Part shown: positions 43,190 to 51,870 of the stretch, piece by piece
Position numbering within the stretch: position 1 is the first letter of the stretch
Layout of the letters: every line of letters starts with the position of its first letter
Origin: Kibdelosporangium philippinense
Lineage (GTDB): Bacteria; Actinomycetota; Actinomycetes; Mycobacteriales; Pseudonocardiaceae
DNA length: 64,000 nucleotides
NCBI RefSeq assembly: GCF_021390435.2
Contig: NZ_JAJVCN010000002.1
Location: forward strand, 1 to 64,000
Direction of reading: 5' to 3'
Notes under the pieces: generated by a model
Database searches by the model: none
What the model saw: only the letters and a program-made list of their open reading frames with translations
What the model was told of the DNA's origin: nothing
Program-made: the position numbers and the translations under genes

Positions 43190-43651
43190 GTGTACACCAC
43201 CCAGATCCAACTCGCCCTGGATCCAGACTTCGGGGCACAGCTCGGCAGGGGCATCGGCGCCATCGCGTTGTACGCGATCGTCGGCCTCGTACTGATCCTC
43301 GCGGGCTTCTACGCCATCGACTGGACCACGCCGGGCAAGCTGTCCGAGCTGGTCCGCACGGGCAAGCCGAACGCGGTACTGATCACGTCGGCTGGCCTGG
43401 TCAGCATGGCCTTCATCATCGTGCTCGCGATCACCTCGTCGGCAAGTGACCTGACCGCCGGGTTGATCACCTCACTGGTGTATGGCCTGCTCGGCATCAT
43501 CGTGCAGGTGGCGGCGGTCCGGATCCTGGAGTGGGCGACCCGGATCAACATCGGCGAGGTCATCCAGTCGGAGAAGTTCACCCCGGCCAGCGTGGTCGTC
43601 GCGGCCGCGCACGTAGCACTCGGCCTGGTAGTCGCCGTCGCCATCTCGTGA
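43190..43651 (+). CDS. DUF350 membrane protein (YjfL family)
   Basis: The 153-residue protein has four membrane helices in the DUF350 double-hairpin pattern (ALYAIVGLVLILAGFYAID, then LVSMAFIIVLAIT, ITSLVYGLLGIIVQ and a final helix). In many bacteria DUF350 genes pair with glutathionylspermidine-synthase-like ligases. The GTG at 43,190 has GGAGGG upstream and lies 43 bp after the ligase. Its stop codon is inside a GTGAGTGG palindrome. Confidence 0.88.
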   Translation: MYTTQIQLALDPDFGAQLGRGIGAIALYAIVGLVLILAGFYAIDWTTPGKLSELVRTGKPNAVLITSAGLVSMAFIIVLAITSSASDLTAGLITSLVYGLLGIIVQVAAVRILEWATRINIGEVIQSEKFTPASVVVAAAHVALGLVVAVAIS

Positions 43652-43773
43652 GTGGTTTGTCCCATTCAAGGCATAGCGCGTTCCGAACTGACCACTCACG
43701 TCAGACGCTAACCAGCCGGGCTGGGACGCGTGTCGTGAGTGGTCAGTTCCGTTACCGGGACAAACCACTCACG
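43647..43773. repeat. GTGAGTGG palindromes, members 3a/3b nested
   Basis: The outer 17-bp pair (CGTGAGTGGTTTGTCCC at 43,647-43,663 with 43,757-43,773) encloses an inner 16-bp pair (43,685-43,700 with 43,734-43,749) built on the same GTGAGTGG core. Both lie between the convergent DUF350 and RCC1 genes. The nested form suggests that one copy duplicated or inserted into another. Confidence 0.85.
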
Positions 43774-43777
43774 TGAG

Positions 43778-44692
43778 TTACCTCAGCACGAGGTTGTGGT
43801 ACGGGCCGGATGAGATGTGGGTGATCCCGCCTTCTTTCACTGTGGCCGGGATGTTCATCTGGCCTTGGGCGTTGTAGTTCCAGACGATGACCTTGCCGTC
43901 CTTGAGGACGGTGTTGTGCTGTGAGCCCGCGGCGATCGCCGTCACGCCCGACTGAGCGATCGTGGGGACCGAGGACTGCTCATACAGGTTCCAGCCCCAC
44001 GCGATCACCTTGCCGTTCTTCAACGCCACGCTGTGCTGGGCGCCCGCGGCGATCGCCGTGACACCGGACTGCGCCTCCTCAGGCACGTTGAGCTGGCCGT
44101 GTTTGTTCGATCCCCAGGCGATGACCTTGCCGTCTTTCAAGGCGAGCGCGTGCCGTAGACCTGGCGCGATCGCCGAGACGCCGGACTTCGCCTCCTCAGG
44201 GACGTTCAACTGGCCAAGGTTGACGTTCGGGTGATCCCATCCCCAGGCGAGCACACCGCCGTTCTTCAAGGCGAGGCTGTACTCCTGGTTGACGGCGATG
44301 GCCGTGACCCCAGAGCGGGCGTCCTCGGGAACCTTGCACTCGATCCAGCGGCCCCAGCAGACCACTTTGCCGTTCTTGAGCGCGAGGTTGTGGTACGTGC
44401 CCGCGGCGATGGCCGAGACGCCGTCCCAGACTTCGACCGGGACCCGCGCGAGCTCGGGCTCGATCTCCGGGACGTTCCACTGGATGACCTGGCCGTCCTT
44501 CAGGGCGAGGTTCTGGCTCCACCCAGCGGAGATGGCGGTGACGCCGGACCTTGCCTCGTCGGGGACGGGCACGCGTGCGCTCACCCCGCTCGAACCCCAG
44601 GTCAGCACCTCACCGATCGGTTCGGGCGCTGCCGCGGCAGGCACAGCGCCGAACAACAGCAGTGCTGCCGTGACCCCCATTAACTTCCGCAC
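43778..44692 (-). CDS. Secreted RCC1-repeat beta-propeller protein
   Basis: The roughly 304-residue protein has a signal peptide (LMGVTAALLLFGAVPAAAAP) and six to seven repeats of the form SGVTAIAAGxxHxxALKxGKVIAWG. These are RCC1-type blades expected to close one propeller. The repeat unit is about 40-45 residues with a conserved VPxxAxSGV linker. It should be an extracellular binding scaffold. The ligand is unknown. The GTG at 44,692 has GGAG at good spacing, and ATG 44,680 is an alternative. Confidence 0.9.
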   Translation of the reverse strand: MRKLMGVTAALLLFGAVPAAAAPEPIGEVLTWGSSGVSARVPVPDEARSGVTAISAGWSQNLALKDGQVIQWNVPEIEPELARVPVEVWDGVSAIAAGTYHNLALKNGKVVCWGRWIECKVPEDARSGVTAIAVNQEYSLALKNGGVLAWGWDHPNVNLGQLNVPEEAKSGVSAIAPGLRHALALKDGKVIAWGSNKHGQLNVPEEAQSGVTAIAAGAQHSVALKNGKVIAWGWNLYEQSSVPTIAQSGVTAIAAGSQHNTVLKDGKVIVWNYNAQGQMNIPATVKEGGITHISSGPYHNLVLR

Positions 44693-44782
44693 GTCGACTC
44701 CACTACTAGGCAACGGGAAGTCGCGGAGCCTAACGGTCAGACGTACACAGATTGCATAAAGATCGCGTTGCTTGCTAACGAG

Positions 44783-44928
44783 CGGACGGACTCAGTCGCC
44801 GCCGATCATTTACGCGACGCAACACGCCCGACATCGCCCCAGCCACGGCGACGGCCAGCTCAGAGCGAAGATGTCGGTTGCGTGGGGCGGGGTGGAAATG
44901 GTCGGCTTGGGGCGACTGAGTCCGTCCG
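44783..44928 (+). promoter_or_regulatory. Long nested hairpin immediately upstream of serS
   Basis: An 18-bp perfect pair (CGGACGGACTCAGTCGCC at 44,783-44,800 with 44,911-44,928) encloses further nested pairs: 44,817-44,823 with 44,877-44,883, and 44,829-44,835 with 44,870-44,876. The structure ends 24 nt before the serS start codon, so it should form in the leader and could control read-through or initiation. Confidence 0.6.
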
Positions 44929-44952
44929 AGCGGAGCGAGGACAATAGATACC

Positions 44953-46218
44953 GTGATCGACCTGAAGACACTGCGCGAAGACCCGGAGGCGGTGCGCGCT
45001 TCGCAGCGTGCCCGTGGTGAGGACGAGCAACTGGTTGACCAGCTGCTGTCTGCCGACGAGCGTCGACGCAGTGCGGTGTCCAGGGCCGATTCGTTGCGCG
45101 CGGAGCAGAAGCAGTTCGGCCGCCAGGTCGGTAAGGCCAAGGGCGAGGAGCGCGAGGCGCTGCTGGCCAAGGGCAAGGAAATGGCCGCAGAGGTCAAGGC
45201 CGCCGAGGCCGAGCAGGGCGAGGCCGAGGAGGCCTTCGCCAAACTGCACCGCGCCATTCCCAACGTGGTCCATCCGGCCGCGCCGGAAGGCGGCGAGGAC
45301 GACTACGTCGTGCTCAAGCACGTCGGCGAGCCGAAGAAGTTCGACTTCGAGCCCGCTGACCACCTCGACCTGCTCGCGAAGCTGGGCGGGGTGGACATGG
45401 AGCGCGGCGCGAAGGTGTCGGGCTCGCGGTTCTACTTCCTCACCGGTGTTGGCGCGCTGCTGCAGCTCTCGCTGCTGAACCTGGCCGTCCAGCAGGCCGT
45501 GGCCAACGGCTTCCAGGTGATGATCACGCCGTCGTTGGTGCGGCCGGAGATCATGGAAGGCACGGGTTTCCTCGGCGCGCACTCGACCGAGGTCTACCGC
45601 CTTGCCGAGGATGACCTGTTCCTGGTCGGCACGTCGGAGGTGCCGCTCGCGGGCTACCACGCCGACGAGATCCTGGACCTGTCGAAGGGCACTCGCCGGT
45701 ACGCGGGCTGGTCGTCGTGTTACCGCAGGGAAGCGGGCTCGTACGGCAAGGACACCCGCGGCATCATCCGGGTGCACCAGTTCGACAAGGTCGAGATGTT
45801 CTCCTACTGCAAGCCGGAAGACGCCGAGGCGGAACACGGCCGGTTGCTGGCGTGGGAAGAGCAGATGCTCGCCAAGATCGACGTGCCGTACCGGGTGATC
45901 GACACCGCGGCCGGTGACCTTGGCACGAGCGCCTCGCGCAAGTTCGACTGCGAGGCCTGGTTCCCGTCGCAGCAGGCGTACCGCGAGCTGACGTCCACCT
46001 CGAACTGCACCACGTTCCAGGCCCGCAGGCTCGGTGTGCGCTACCGGGACGAGAACGGCAAGCCGCAGACCGCCGCGACCTTGAACGGAACGCTGGCGAC
46101 CACGCGGTGGATCGTGGCGATCGTGGAGAACCACCAGCAGGCCGACGGTTCGGTCGTGGTCCCGGAAGCGTTGCGGCCGGGCCTCGGCGGGATCGAAGTC
46201 CTCGAACCCAAGCAATAA
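44953..46218 (+). CDS. serS: Seryl-tRNA synthetase
   Basis: The 421-residue protein has the long N-terminal coiled coil that holds the tRNA (about residues 25-105) and a class II catalytic domain. Motif 2 is SCYRREAGSYGKDTRG, and motif 3 is NGTLATTRWIVAIVEN. It charges tRNA-Ser. The GTG start at 44,953 has only AGGA nearby, which fits control by the leader hairpin. The GntR regulator gene follows 7 nt later, though a shared transcript need not mean a shared role. Confidence 0.97.
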   Translation: MIDLKTLREDPEAVRASQRARGEDEQLVDQLLSADERRRSAVSRADSLRAEQKQFGRQVGKAKGEEREALLAKGKEMAAEVKAAEAEQGEAEEAFAKLHRAIPNVVHPAAPEGGEDDYVVLKHVGEPKKFDFEPADHLDLLAKLGGVDMERGAKVSGSRFYFLTGVGALLQLSLLNLAVQQAVANGFQVMITPSLVRPEIMEGTGFLGAHSTEVYRLAEDDLFLVGTSEVPLAGYHADEILDLSKGTRRYAGWSSCYRREAGSYGKDTRGIIRVHQFDKVEMFSYCKPEDAEAEHGRLLAWEEQMLAKIDVPYRVIDTAAGDLGTSASRKFDCEAWFPSQQAYRELTSTSNCTTFQARRLGVRYRDENGKPQTAATLNGTLATTRWIVAIVENHQQADGSVVVPEALRPGLGGIEVLEPKQ

Positions 46219-46225
46219 TGGACCA

Positions 46226-46990
46226 GTGCCGCGCAACAAGCACCAGCCCGATCCCTCTGTGCCCCTCCCGGAGCACCTGAGCCGGACGGCGCCGAAAGGT
46301 GACGAGCTGCGGGGCATCCTTGAACGGCTCGTCGCGGCGATGCAGCCGGGCGACATGCTCCCGTCCGAGCGTGTGCTGGCCGAACGGTTCGGCATCGCCA
46401 GAATGACGGTCCGCCAAGAACTGCACCGGCTCTCGGCCGACGGACTCGTGGTTCGTCGGCCGCGGGGCGGGACGTACGTGGCGGAACCGCCTGTCTCACA
46501 CGTCGATTTCCTGACGTCCTACAGCGATTTCGTTCGTTCCAAAGGGCTCACGCCTGGCGCGAAGGTGTTGTCCGCCGGGGTTGAGCCGGTGTCCGCGCGG
46601 CTGGCCGACCGGCTCGAGCTCAACCCCGGTGATCCGATTTTCCGGTTGGTGCGGCTGCGTACCGCCGACGACATCCCGATGGCGATCGAGCGCACCAACC
46701 TTTCGGTCGACCGGTTTCCCGGCATCGAACAGATCGACTGGAACGACCGTTCGCTGCACGAGGCGTTGCGTGACCGGTGGGGTTCGCAGCCGCGCACGTC
46801 CAAGGCGCACATCTGGGCGGTGTTGCCGGACCTCGAAGACGCCAAACTGCTGCAGATCGACGCAGGTCAGCCGTGCTTCTCCATCGAGGCGACGCCGCGG
46901 GACGCCGACGGCAGGGTGATCGAAGCAGGCCGGTCGGTGTACCGCGGCGACCGTTACGACGTGGTCGTGGCGTTCGTGGCCGCGCCCTGA
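46226..46990 (+). CDS. GntR-family regulator with UTRA domain (DasR/NagR-like)
   Basis: The 254-residue protein has an N-terminal winged helix (PSERVLAERFGIARMTVRQEL at about residues 46-66, shown in part) and a C-terminal UTRA ligand domain with PIFRLVRLRTADDIPMAIER. Such regulators sense sugar phosphates or amino-sugar phosphates. A dre-like operator lies upstream of the divergent-side PTS operon at 50.5 kb, making that operon the likely target. Its 3' end overlaps the convergent ceramidase-like gene by 37 bp. Confidence 0.9.
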   Translation: MPRNKHQPDPSVPLPEHLSRTAPKGDELRGILERLVAAMQPGDMLPSERVLAERFGIARMTVRQELHRLSADGLVVRRPRGGTYVAEPPVSHVDFLTSYSDFVRSKGLTPGAKVLSAGVEPVSARLADRLELNPGDPIFRLVRLRTADDIPMAIERTNLSVDRFPGIEQIDWNDRSLHEALRDRWGSQPRTSKAHIWAVLPDLEDAKLLQIDAGQPCFSIEATPRDADGRVIEAGRSVYRGDRYDVVVAFVAAP

Positions 46991-48309
46991 CGTGCTTCCT
47001 CAAGCAACGCAACGCTTTCCCTGACCAGCATGTCTCCTGCGCCCTCGTCGAGCAGGCTCATCAGCGCTTCATAGCAGCCTTCCTGGTATCCGCCCGCGTC
47101 GGACACGTAACCCGCGTAGCCGTCGGTGTAGCCAATCACCCTGGTGACCGGGAACGGGCTCGCGTCCTTGATCCTGAGGCCGAACGAGGCGAACAGTTCG
47201 ACCGGCAGGTGCACCCAGGCGATGTCGCCGAGTGTGACGACCGTCAGCGGCAGGTCAAGCTGCTCAGGCAACTCCGCAGAGCCAAGGCTACGCAAGGCAA
47301 AGGCGCCTTCCAGCCGTGTCCTGCGCAGCCGCTCCTGCGGGCTTTCTTCGGTGCCCGCAAGCTTTTCCGTCGCTTCGGCCAGCAGTTGCCGACTCGTCTC
47401 GAGCATCGGCCGCTCACGCGTGGGTATCCGGACGACCGTCTTGTGGATCTCCGGCCGCGCCGGGGGCACGGTCACCGCGTCCATCTGGATCGCTTGCAGG
47501 ACAGCGCCGCCCAGCAATGCCCCGAGCCTGGCCACTTCCGCGTAGTCACGGCTGCGGCGCACGAACCGGGGACTGCTGTCACCAGCCGCACCCTGCAGGA
47601 ACGCGACCACTGGCGGCACGGATTCGTTCGTACGAGGATCGTCGACGGCAGCCAACGCGGCGGCCAGTGACCGGCGCGCGGATCCCGGCCAGTCCGCTGA
47701 CCACACCTGACTTCGTGGCCCGAGAACGGTCGGATGGCACGCGTAGTCCACCAGCAAAGCCGCTGTCCTTGCCGGAGATTCCATGTCACGTGGCCTCGCG
47801 GTCACCACCCCAGCCGTGGTGTCGTGCAGGCCATCTTGACGGTTTCTGTTGGAGCCCAAGCCTTTGACGTTCGCGACGCACCAGGACAGATCGACCGGTA
47901 CACGCTGGTCGGATAGCCCCGCCGCACTTTCGGCCACAGCGGCGGTCAGGCTCTCGATCAACGTTGGGTCACGCTCGCCGGGCATCGCGGGATGCAGGCT
48001 CCCGGTCCATCCGAGCGGCGCCGCGTGCGTGTGGCTTGCGCAAACCAGCACACGATCCGACGGTATTCCGGTGGCACGTCCGACGGCTTGTGACAGCGTG
48101 CGCGCCAACGCGGTGTCCACCGCCAGCGCGTCCAGGCTGAGCCACAACACGCCTGGATCGTCGTCGGTGCTGAGCCAGAACACCGTTGCCTGCAACGGGT
48201 CCAGCGTGCCCACCGCAGGCGCTTCGCCGCGTGCCAGGTAACCGCCCATCGGGTGACCTGGTGGTGGCGTAATGTCTACTGTGGAACTTGCTAACAGTAT
48301 CTCGGTCAT
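46954..48309 (-). CDS. Neutral/alkaline ceramidase-like hydrolase
   Basis: The 451-residue protein resembles the N-terminal domain of neutral/alkaline non-lysosomal ceramidase (PF04734). It begins SSTVDITPPPGHPMGGY, with the metal ligands in CASHTHAAP and DYACHPTVLG and a later FLQGAAGDSSPR. No signal peptide is present, so it is probably cytoplasmic. That makes a true ceramidase role doubtful and an amide hydrolysis of a sugar or lipid product more likely. It is the third gene of an operon behind two PTS genes (24-nt gap). Confidence 0.82.
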   Translation of the reverse strand: MTEILLASSTVDITPPPGHPMGGYLARGEAPAVGTLDPLQATVFWLSTDDDPGVLWLSLDALAVDTALARTLSQAVGRATGIPSDRVLVCASHTHAAPLGWTGSLHPAMPGERDPTLIESLTAAVAESAAGLSDQRVPVDLSWCVANVKGLGSNRNRQDGLHDTTAGVVTARPRDMESPARTAALLVDYACHPTVLGPRSQVWSADWPGSARRSLAAALAAVDDPRTNESVPPVVAFLQGAAGDSSPRFVRRSRDYAEVARLGALLGGAVLQAIQMDAVTVPPARPEIHKTVVRIPTRERPMLETSRQLLAEATEKLAGTEESPQERLRRTRLEGAFALRSLGSAELPEQLDLPLTVVTLGDIAWVHLPVELFASFGLRIKDASPFPVTRVIGYTDGYAGYVSDAGGYQEGCYEALMSLLDEGAGDMLVRESVALLEEARQGAATNATTTS

Positions 48310-48333
48310 CCCCCAGGGCCCTCCTTGTGGTGT

Positions 48334-49947
48334 CTACTTCGGCGGATCGGGGAGCGTGGGGGCGAACCAGCCGAGCCAGCCGAGCGCCAGGCCGACCAGG
48401 CCGACACCGGCGATGAGCCACATGGTCCGGATTCGGAACTTCCGCAGCAAGAGGTAGGTCACCGCGGTGACAGCAACCGGCAACAGATATGGCAGCAGCG
48501 CGTCGAGTTGCTCCTGAATGTGCACGGTTTGCGTCGACGGAGTTTCCTGGACCGTGATCGTCTGCTGATAGGTCAACGTGGTGACGATCTTGACGATCGA
48601 CGGGATGAATCCGCCGAGCACCACCAGCCCAAGGATGGTCGCGCCGTCACTCAACCGGGCGAGCGCACCGGAGGCCAGCCGCGCGGCAAGGCGCTTTCCT
48701 TGCTGGTAGGCGAAGAAGAACTGCCAGCGACGGATCAGGAAGTACGGGACAAGCACCATCACCATGGTGAAAATCGGGCCGATCGCGTTGCCCTGCAACG
48801 CCCACGACGCGCCGATGGTGAAGATGATGCTGTTGTACACCGCCCAGGTCAGCGTGTCGCCGATGCCAGCGAGCGGCCCCATCAGCGCCACCTTCACACT
48901 GGCGGCCGACGTACGCTCGTTCGCCTCTTCCATGGCGATCGCGGAGCCAAGGACCAGCGGGCCGCCGATGATCGGCGAGGTGTTGAAGAACTGCAGATGC
49001 CGTTGCAGCGCCTCGGAATACGCGCCTTGCTCCGGATACAGCCGCTGTAACGCGGGCTCGATCGAGTACGCGAACCCCATGGCTTGCATTCGCTCGTAGT
49101 TCCACGAGATCTGGTAGGTCCAGAAGTATCGCCAGAACGACTTACGCAGATCGCGCTTGGTCAGCCTGGACTCGGTGTCCGGCGCCAGTTCTTCTTGAAC
49201 TTGCTGGACCGGTTTGCCTTGGAAAGCGACAAAGGCCGCCGCGGCGACCAGGCCGCACAGCGCGATCCCGATCAGCGGCATCTCCAGGTACGCGAACAAC
49301 ACGAACCCGGCGATCAGCAGATACCAGTACCTGCGGACCGGCATCACGTTGAGCAGCAACGCGAAACCCACGGCAGGCAGCAGCGAACCGGCCAGTTTCA
49401 TCCCGTCGACCATACCGGCCGGGATCGCGTCGGCGATGTCCTGCACGCCCCCGCTCGTCGCGGCCAGCGCCGCGAGGAACGTCGGAATCGCGCGTACCGC
49501 CGCCCAAGGGATGAACGCCGTCCAGTGCATGAGCGCGATGCCTCGCCCATTGCCTTGCTGCGCATAACGATCAGCCCGATGTAACCAGAACACCGGCAGG
49601 AACCGGCCTAACGGATCAAGCGCGGCCAGCAACAACGCGGCAGGCAAACCGATCCCCAACGCCACCGCGACCTGCTGGTCGAACGGCGCCGCGACCGCGC
49701 TGGCCAAGGCCGTCCCGACGATCGCGCCCGTCTGGTAGTCCGGGATCGTCGCGCCGCCGTACTGGTAGACGCCCAACGCCGTCAGCTCCAGCGTCGCGCC
49801 GACCGCCATACCCAGCAGCGGTTGCCCGATGATCAAGCCAGCGAGAGTTCCCGCGATGAGCGGCCGTCCCGCGTGGAAGAGATACGGACCCAGTGAATCG
49901 TAAATGCAGAAGATGCTCAGCAACGTCAGCAGAAGCGCTGTTGTCAC
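48334..49947 (-). CDS. Mannose-family PTS permease, fused IIC-IID
   Basis: The 537-residue protein carries a IIC domain (about residues 1-250; GRPLIAGTLAGLIIGQP and GATLELTALGVYQYGG) and a IID domain (about 265-537). The IID domain is recognised by RKSFWRYFWTYQISWNYERM and MEEANERTSAASVKVALMGPLAG, each shown in part. In the mannose family these are normally two proteins. Here they are one continuous frame. Together with IIB (stop/start overlap of 4 nt) it would import and phosphorylate a hexose or amino sugar. The IIA domain, HPr and EI are not in the window. Confidence 0.88.
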   Translation of the reverse strand: MTTALLLTLLSIFCIYDSLGPYLFHAGRPLIAGTLAGLIIGQPLLGMAVGATLELTALGVYQYGGATIPDYQTGAIVGTALASAVAAPFDQQVAVALGIGLPAALLLAALDPLGRFLPVFWLHRADRYAQQGNGRGIALMHWTAFIPWAAVRAIPTFLAALAATSGGVQDIADAIPAGMVDGMKLAGSLLPAVGFALLLNVMPVRRYWYLLIAGFVLFAYLEMPLIGIALCGLVAAAAFVAFQGKPVQQVQEELAPDTESRLTKRDLRKSFWRYFWTYQISWNYERMQAMGFAYSIEPALQRLYPEQGAYSEALQRHLQFFNTSPIIGGPLVLGSAIAMEEANERTSAASVKVALMGPLAGIGDTLTWAVYNSIIFTIGASWALQGNAIGPIFTMVMVLVPYFLIRRWQFFFAYQQGKRLAARLASGALARLSDGATILGLVVLGGFIPSIVKIVTTLTYQQTITVQETPSTQTVHIQEQLDALLPYLLPVAVTAVTYLLLRKFRIRTMWLIAGVGLVGLALGWLGWFAPTLPDPPK

Positions 49948-50429
49948 ATGCCCTTCTTTCCTAGCAGTGACATCAGGTCAGCGCCCTTGTCCGTGGGCAT
50001 CAACCGGCACACGAACCGCGTGCCGGACTCCGATAACTCGCGATAGCCCTGCGCCTGACCTGGTGTGACCGTCACCCACCTGGTCAGGCGCGTGGCCTGT
50101 TCACCTGGTCGCGCCGCGGCGTTGCCCACCACCACTTCGGCTGCGTCGAGCCCACCCCTCAGGAGCTCGAACGCGTCCTCCGGGTGTTTGGCGATCACCA
50201 TCACCCGCACGTCGCGGTGCTGTTCGCACCACGACCGCACGTCCGCGACCTTCAGCACCGACGTCGGCAGCCCACGGGCGGCCTGGGGAAGCAGCATGCG
50301 TTGAAATTCGTCGCCAGCCACTTCGTCGTTGGCCACCACGAGGTGCTCGACGCCCAGCTGAGCAGTCCACACGACCGTCACCTGGCCGTGGATGAGCCGG
50401 TCGTCGATCCGCAGGTGCACTTGGCTCAT
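49944..50429 (-). CDS. Mannose-family PTS IIB component
   Basis: The 161-residue protein starts VHLRIDDRLIHGQVTVVW. The His of RLIHGQ is the phosphorylation site, and MPTDKGADLMSLL lies near the end. It passes phosphate from IIA to the incoming sugar. ATG 50,429 is the start that gives the normal short N-terminus. It is first in the IIB-IICD-hydrolase operon, and a GntR-type operator lies about 80 bp upstream. Confidence 0.9.
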   Translation of the reverse strand: MSQVHLRIDDRLIHGQVTVVWTAQLGVEHLVVANDEVAGDEFQRMLLPQAARGLPTSVLKVADVRSWCEQHRDVRVMVIAKHPEDAFELLRGGLDAAEVVVGNAAARPGEQATRLTRWVTVTPGQAQGYRELSESGTRFVCRLMPTDKGADLMSLLGKKGM

Positions 50430-50507
50430 GGCCAGGTCCTGCCGCAACGCCGGCTCATCCCACAGGTCCCCCCTGTTTCGCCCACCTCCGACCGTGAGGT
50501 CGACTTT

Positions 50508-50522
50508 ACTGGTCTAGTCCAG
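50508..50522. promoter_or_regulatory. GntR (DasR/dre-like) operator upstream of the PTS operon
   Basis: ACTGGTCTAGTCCAG is a near-palindrome and differs by one or two bases from the TGGTCTAGACCA core known for DasR/NagR-type GntR/UTRA regulators. It lies between the PTS operon and rtcB. The regulator encoded at 46,226-46,990 is the obvious candidate to bind it. Confidence 0.65.
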
Positions 50523-50551
50523 AACAGCCCTAGGTCCGTTCGGGGGACAAG

Positions 50552-51724
50552 TCAGCCCTTGACGCAGATGACCTGCTTGAGCTTCGCGACGATCTCGACA
50601 AGGTCGGACTGGTTCGCGATGACCTCGTCGATGTCCTTGTACGCGGCCGGGATCTCGTCGACGACGCCCGAGTCCTTCCGGCACTCGACGCCCGCCGTCT
50701 GCGCCGCGAGGTCACGCGCGCTGAACTTCTTGCGCGCCTTCGTCCGCGACATGCGACGGCCAGCACCATGCGACGCCGACTCGAAGGACTCCGGGTTACC
50801 CAGCCCGCGCACGATGTAGGACCCCGTCCCCATCGAGCCGGGGATGATGCCCATATCGCCACGACCAGCGCGGATCGCGCCCTTGCGGGTGACCATCACC
50901 TCGGTGTCGAAGTGCGTCTCCTCCGCCACGTAGTTGTGATGGCAGGAGATCGGCTCCTCGAAGTTCACCTGCGGGAACTGGTCACGCAGCACCGAGCAGA
51001 CCAGACGCAGCATCACCGCACGGTTGCGGCGCGCGTAGTCCTGCGCCCAGTACAGGTCCCGGCGGTACGCCTCCATCTCAGGCGTCTTGGCCAGGAACAC
51101 CGCAAGGTCAGGGTCCGGCAGTTCGGCGTTGTGCGTCAGACCCTTGGCGATCGAGATGTGGTGCTGCGCGAGGATGTTGCCGACGCCACGCGAGCCGGAG
51201 TGCAGCATCACCCAGACCTGCTGGGTGGTGTCCAGGCAGACCTCGATGAAGTGGTTCCCGCCGCCAAGCGTGCCCATCTGGTGCAGCGCACGAGCCCGGT
51301 CGAACCCACCGGCCAGCGAGTCGAACCCGGTCCAGAAGGCACCCCAGTCCTGCGCGTCCCGTCCGTCGAACGCGGTCGCACGGTGCATGGCGAACCCGAC
51401 CGGCACGGCCTTCTCGATCTCCGAACGGATCTTGCTCAGGTCGTCAGGCAGGTCCGACGCGCGCAGCGAGGTCCGTACGGCAGCCATGCCGCACCCGATG
51501 TCCACACCGACTGCCGCTGGCGATACCGCGTCTCGCATGGCGATCACGGACCCGACTGTCGCGCCCTTGCCGTAGTGCACGTCCGGCATCACCGCGACGT
51601 GCTTGAAAGCCCACGGCAGCGCGGAGATGTTGCGCAGCTGGCGCATGGCCTGCTCCTCGACCTCCTCGGGCCGAGTCCAGAGTCGGATGTCCACGTTCTT
51701 GCCGCGGATCACGGTTGCGTTCAC
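50552..51724 (-). CDS. rtcB: RNA-splicing ligase RtcB
   Basis: The 390-residue protein has all RtcB hallmarks: VAVMPDVHYGKGATVG, AVGVDIGCGMAAV with the metal-binding Cys, LGGGNHFIEV, LHSGSRG and SCHHNYVAEE. The guanylated His is in ESASHGAGRRMSR. It joins 2',3'-cyclic-phosphate or 3'-phosphate RNA ends to 5'-OH ends, using GTP and Mn. No RtcA or RtcR is nearby. The GTG at 51,724 is the start. It is monocistronic. Confidence 0.96.
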   Translation of the reverse strand: MNATVIRGKNVDIRLWTRPEEVEEQAMRQLRNISALPWAFKHVAVMPDVHYGKGATVGSVIAMRDAVSPAAVGVDIGCGMAAVRTSLRASDLPDDLSKIRSEIEKAVPVGFAMHRATAFDGRDAQDWGAFWTGFDSLAGGFDRARALHQMGTLGGGNHFIEVCLDTTQQVWVMLHSGSRGVGNILAQHHISIAKGLTHNAELPDPDLAVFLAKTPEMEAYRRDLYWAQDYARRNRAVMLRLVCSVLRDQFPQVNFEEPISCHHNYVAEETHFDTEVMVTRKGAIRAGRGDMGIIPGSMGTGSYIVRGLGNPESFESASHGAGRRMSRTKARKKFSARDLAAQTAGVECRKDSGVVDEIPAAYKDIDEVIANQSDLVEIVAKLKQVICVKG

Positions 51725-51870
51725 GCATATCAGGCTAGGTCAGCGGGCCAACGGGTTTTCTCGTTTGGTGACAGCTTGGTCACAGTAGGAATTCGCCCCT
51801 AACGACCCGTATCTGGCGAGCATCAAGTGACTCCTTTCTAACCGGGGAGGCCCGCGGCGAGGAGGCACAC

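Noticed and set aside
44714..44952. T-box riboswitch upstream of serS
   Set aside because: The long hairpin lacks the conserved T-box sequence and the usual stem I architecture as far as I can see by eye.
46954..48309. Secreted true ceramidase
   Set aside because: No signal peptide, and an operon with PTS genes. The family match supports only a related metal-dependent amidase.
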